Source: Owenia fusiformis
Taxonomy: Eukaryota > Annelida > Polychaeta > Sabellida > Oweniidae
NCBI GenBank assembly: GCA_903813345.2
Contig: CAIIXF020000008.1
Coordinates: 7,958,366 to 8,022,365 of the forward strand
Reading direction: 5' to 3'
DNA length: 64,000 nt
Translations under genes and position numbers: made by a program
Shown: one piece after another, positions 61,295 to 64,000 of the stretch
Layout of the letters: every line of letters starts with the position of its first letter
Position numbering within the stretch: the stretch's first letter is position 1
The notes under the pieces: model-generated
Seen by the model: the letters and a program-made list of their open reading frames with translations, nothing else
Told to the model about the DNA's origin: nothing
Databases searched by the model: none

Positions 61295-63386
61295 TTATAG
61301 TTTTGATTTCAGCCTGTCCTTAATTATTTGTCTCAAGATTCTTCGAAGAATTTTCCCACTTGGTGATTTTGGTATTTCTTGACAGAATTCTACACCACCT
61401 CTTAGCTTTTTATGTGGAGCAACCAATCCTGAAAAAAATGTCATCCCAAAAAATGATAAAACATGGAACCTAATGATACAGTTGATATTGAGAAAAGAAA
61501 TTGATAATATATTTTTAATGTGATGGTTGGTTGGATCTATTGTATTTGTGTTCTAAATTATGCCTTAGTATTTTTCTAATTGTAAAATAATTCAGAAAAA
61601 GTATGTATTTCTATACCACCTTTTAGATATTGCATTTCAAAAATCCATTAAGCACAGGCACATTAAAATAAGGAATTTTCCGTAAGATAAACATACCTTC
61701 AACAAATTTACAAATCTGTTCTCCTGTTATAGTTGCACCTGGTTTCTTTACAATAAATGCTTTAGGCAGTTCCCCAGCTACAATGTCTGGAACACCTATT
61801 ACTGCAGAGTCAGCAATATCTGGATGTGTCAACAACAGACCCTCTAACTCTGCTGGTGCAACCTAAAATATTAATAGGAAGTCCATGTTTTAAATACATG
61901 CATAATGAAATATATGTGTGAAATAGTTTTTTATTATCCCAACGAACGAAGTTCATCAGTCAGTCAGTCCGTCCGTCTGTCCGGAAGATAACTCAAATAC
62001 TAGTAGACGGATTTTCTTCATATTTAGTGGAAAGATGTATATTGGTGAATAGTTTTACGCAAAAAAAAAAATTTTCAAGATGGCCGCCGCTTTAAAAATG
62101 ACGGGACTTTTTCGCAAAAATCGTAAATTTTTCATTCTGAACCAAAGTAATTAATATTATTGTTTGAAATTTTCGTAGTATATTCACAACATTTATCTAT
62201 TTCACATATATTCCGTGTTTTTCATCCCGACCCCCAGGGGCTGTGTATGGGGGGCAGGAAAACAGAAATTTTCGCTAATTTTTAGATCTTTCTAAAGTAT
62301 AGCTTTATTATACTCAAATGAAAGGCAATTAAGAGTAGATTGCAAATATTGTATCTTTTTTCTGATTCGAGCCTCGTAAAATTTAAAATGGCCGTCTAAT
62401 GGACGATTTCGCAATAATTTTTCGATCCCTTCAAAGTATGGCTATATTATACTCAAATTGAAGGAATTTTGGAGTAGATCACAATTATGGTATTATTTTT
62501 CAGATTTGTTTCTCAGAAAATTCAAAATGGCTGCTTTGCAGGAATTCGTAATTCTAAAATCTAATTTTTTCAATTTTAACCAATGTAATGAGTATAATTG
62601 ATTGGAATTCGCTAATTGATATTTTGTTCGTTGGGATTTGCTACTCCGCGGAGTTGCCGTTATCTAGTTGAATACCTGAAATCCTTTGTATTTGATTAAT
62701 TCTTTGAGCCTGTCAACCACATAGAAATATCCATCATGGTCATAGTGTCCTATATCACCTTAAATGAAGACAATTTTATTATTATTATTATTAAAAGTTT
62801 TATTTTACTACTCATTTTGATTAATGGTAATCTGATTTTAGAAAAGTCAAATGGTTCATAGTAGTGCACATGTATGATCCACACTTATCAACAAGTTAAT
62901 AGTACCAGAGACTATTTTGTGGATTTTGACCCCTTTTAAACCAAACCTTCCTTGGTGCCATACCTGTGTGCAGCCAGCCATCCTTGTCAATTGTGTTAGC
63001 AGTTGCCTCAGGGTTGTTCAGGTATCCCTTCATAACTTGTGGGCCTCTCACACACACCTCACCATCAATATGAGGACCTAGTGCAATACCTGTGTCTATG
63101 TCTATAATCTAAAGAAACATCTAAAGACTAGAAGACAATAAACAACCCATACACTACATTAAAGCAATTCAAAAATAAGTCAGCAATAAGTTAAACAAAA
63201 ATTATAACTGTCAGCTATAGAATGCACTTACTTAAAAGTGAATGGATTATACAATTGTAATCACTGCTTATACCTCTCTACTTACTTTGCTTTCTGAATT
63301 AGGTAAGCACAAGCCAACTGCATCATTTTTCCAACATTTGTTAGGGGAAACATGAGATCCAGGAGAAAGTTCTGTCATTCCATACC
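61295..63386 (-). CDS. peroxisomal 4CL/luciferase-type acyl-CoA synthetase (copy 2, 3' part; gene continues past right edge)
   Basis: Five exons equivalent to exons 7-11 of copy 1: 63286-63386, 62964-63108, 62676-62758, 61697-61862, 61295-61428. Lengths (101, 145, 83, 166, 134 nt) and phases are identical to copy 1, with no stops. They keep [37 protein letters not shown] and the terminal SKL peroxisome signal, so the enzyme looks functional. Differences from copy 1 cluster in exon 7 (for example [17 protein letters not shown]). Copy 2 has the consensus NNPEAT where copy 1 has NNYEAT. Exon 6 is not found in 63387-64000, so the rest lies outside the window. It is tandem and co-oriented with copy 1 and shares its 3' flank. 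Confidence 0.93.
61930..62668 (+). mobile_element. complete-looking Helentron-like element, subfamily CCCAACGAAC, in copy 2 intron
   Basis: The left end is TCCCAACGAACGAAGTTC after an A, followed by GTCAGTCCGTCCGTCTGTCCGG. The inverted word GTTCGTTGGGAT ends at 62637; a perfect palindrome ACTCCGCGGAGT follows, then about 9 nt, then CTAG at 62665-62668 followed by T. A TC start, 3' hairpin, CTAG end, A|T target and asymmetric inverted end match Helitron/Helentron structure. The homologous intron of copy 1 (46845-47062) is short and lacks it. Confidence 0.8.
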
Positions 63387-64000
63387 CTATGGTCAAAATT
63401 TAGAAAAGCATTATTTGTCTACCAACCAAAATCATAAGATTATGGAATAAACACTGAGATTCTATGATTTATGGTGCAATATATTACCAAATGATATTGT
63501 GTTCACTGTTAAAGACCGAAATCCTGTAATGTCTAACTAAATAACTAGAACTATAATCAAGTATGTATGACTGCTAAATTTTACATAACCGAAAGTTTTA
63601 TTTTGTTTATTGTTGTTTGTGTAACAACTGAGGTCTTTGGCAATGGCCAGAATAAATCAGAGGCCACATATTTGCCATGAATCATAAAATCAAGGTCTTG
63701 TGTGAAGATTCTAATATGATTCTAATAATATGATAAAAAACAACAAATCTATTTACATCATGATATTTAGCGATGATCATACATACTCGATCGATTATAG
63801 ACCAGTAATTCAATTGTTCTAGTTATTGTGACATCATGTATCATATTCACAGTGCGGTATCCAAACTGCGTGCATAACAAACTGACAAACTGTGCACATA
63901 TTTTAAAAATGGCCCTTGTGTTTGCATATACTGAAAGATACAGGATTGCTGCAAATAGTTGAAGTAATATAGTATTTTCTATTTCTGTGAAAAGTGCGAC
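63387..64000. other. intron of synthetase copy 2 at the right edge
   Basis: No exon 6 homologue and no repeat structure was seen. In copy 1 the corresponding intron is only ~136 bp, so copy 2 has an expanded intron here. Confidence 0.5.

Overview
This is an AT-rich animal nuclear genomic window with multi-exon genes, GT-AG introns, AATAAA polyadenylation signals and dense decayed repeats. The gene set (a Stum/SPEC3 protein, an otopetrin, a two-CRD galectin, tandem peroxisomal AMP-forming acyl-CoA synthetases) and several Helentron/pearl-like elements with (GTCC)n tracts and a ~162-bp tandem core point to a mollusc, most likely a bivalve. The species cannot be named from the sequence.

Layout. 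(1) 348-8230, minus: a stum-like gene whose large intron carries a perfect-looking 898-bp tandem duplication, a GC-rich foldback and a small TIR element. (2) 8.2-18.5 kb: no gene seen. It holds a 98-bp minisatellite and a 2,543-bp tandem duplication that itself contains a 31-bp minisatellite and a Helentron-like element, followed by a 467-bp TIR element. (3) 18857-20554, minus: an otopetrin-like proton-channel gene with an uninterrupted coding exon. (4) 20.9-24 kb: Helentron-like fragments and a 740-bp tandem duplication. (5) 24839-37201: a ~12.4-kb segment visibly richer in CpG than both flanks, bounded by inverted GC-rich palindromic repeat islands and without any recognisable gene; this is the most puzzling part of the window. 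(6) 39754-44356, plus: an eight-exon galectin with two complete carbohydrate-recognition domains. (7) 45694-57815, minus: an eleven-exon, 538-aa acyl-CoA synthetase of the 4CL/luciferase type ending in the peroxisomal signal SKL. Its introns hold two foldback elements, a 5'-truncated LINE, minisatellites and a 162-bp-core pearl-like element. (8) 59.5-64 kb: a relic terminal exon, a mariner-like element, and the 3' half of a second tandem synthetase gene that runs off the right edge.

The genes do not form one pathway. Synthetase copies 1 and 2 are head-to-tail duplicates that share 3' flanking sequence, and a third decayed terminal exon shows the cluster was once larger. Because their introns align, the two copies act as natural empty sites that date three transposon insertions to after the duplication. 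All exon models were built by eye from splice signals, reading phase and family knowledge; no database search or alignment was run.
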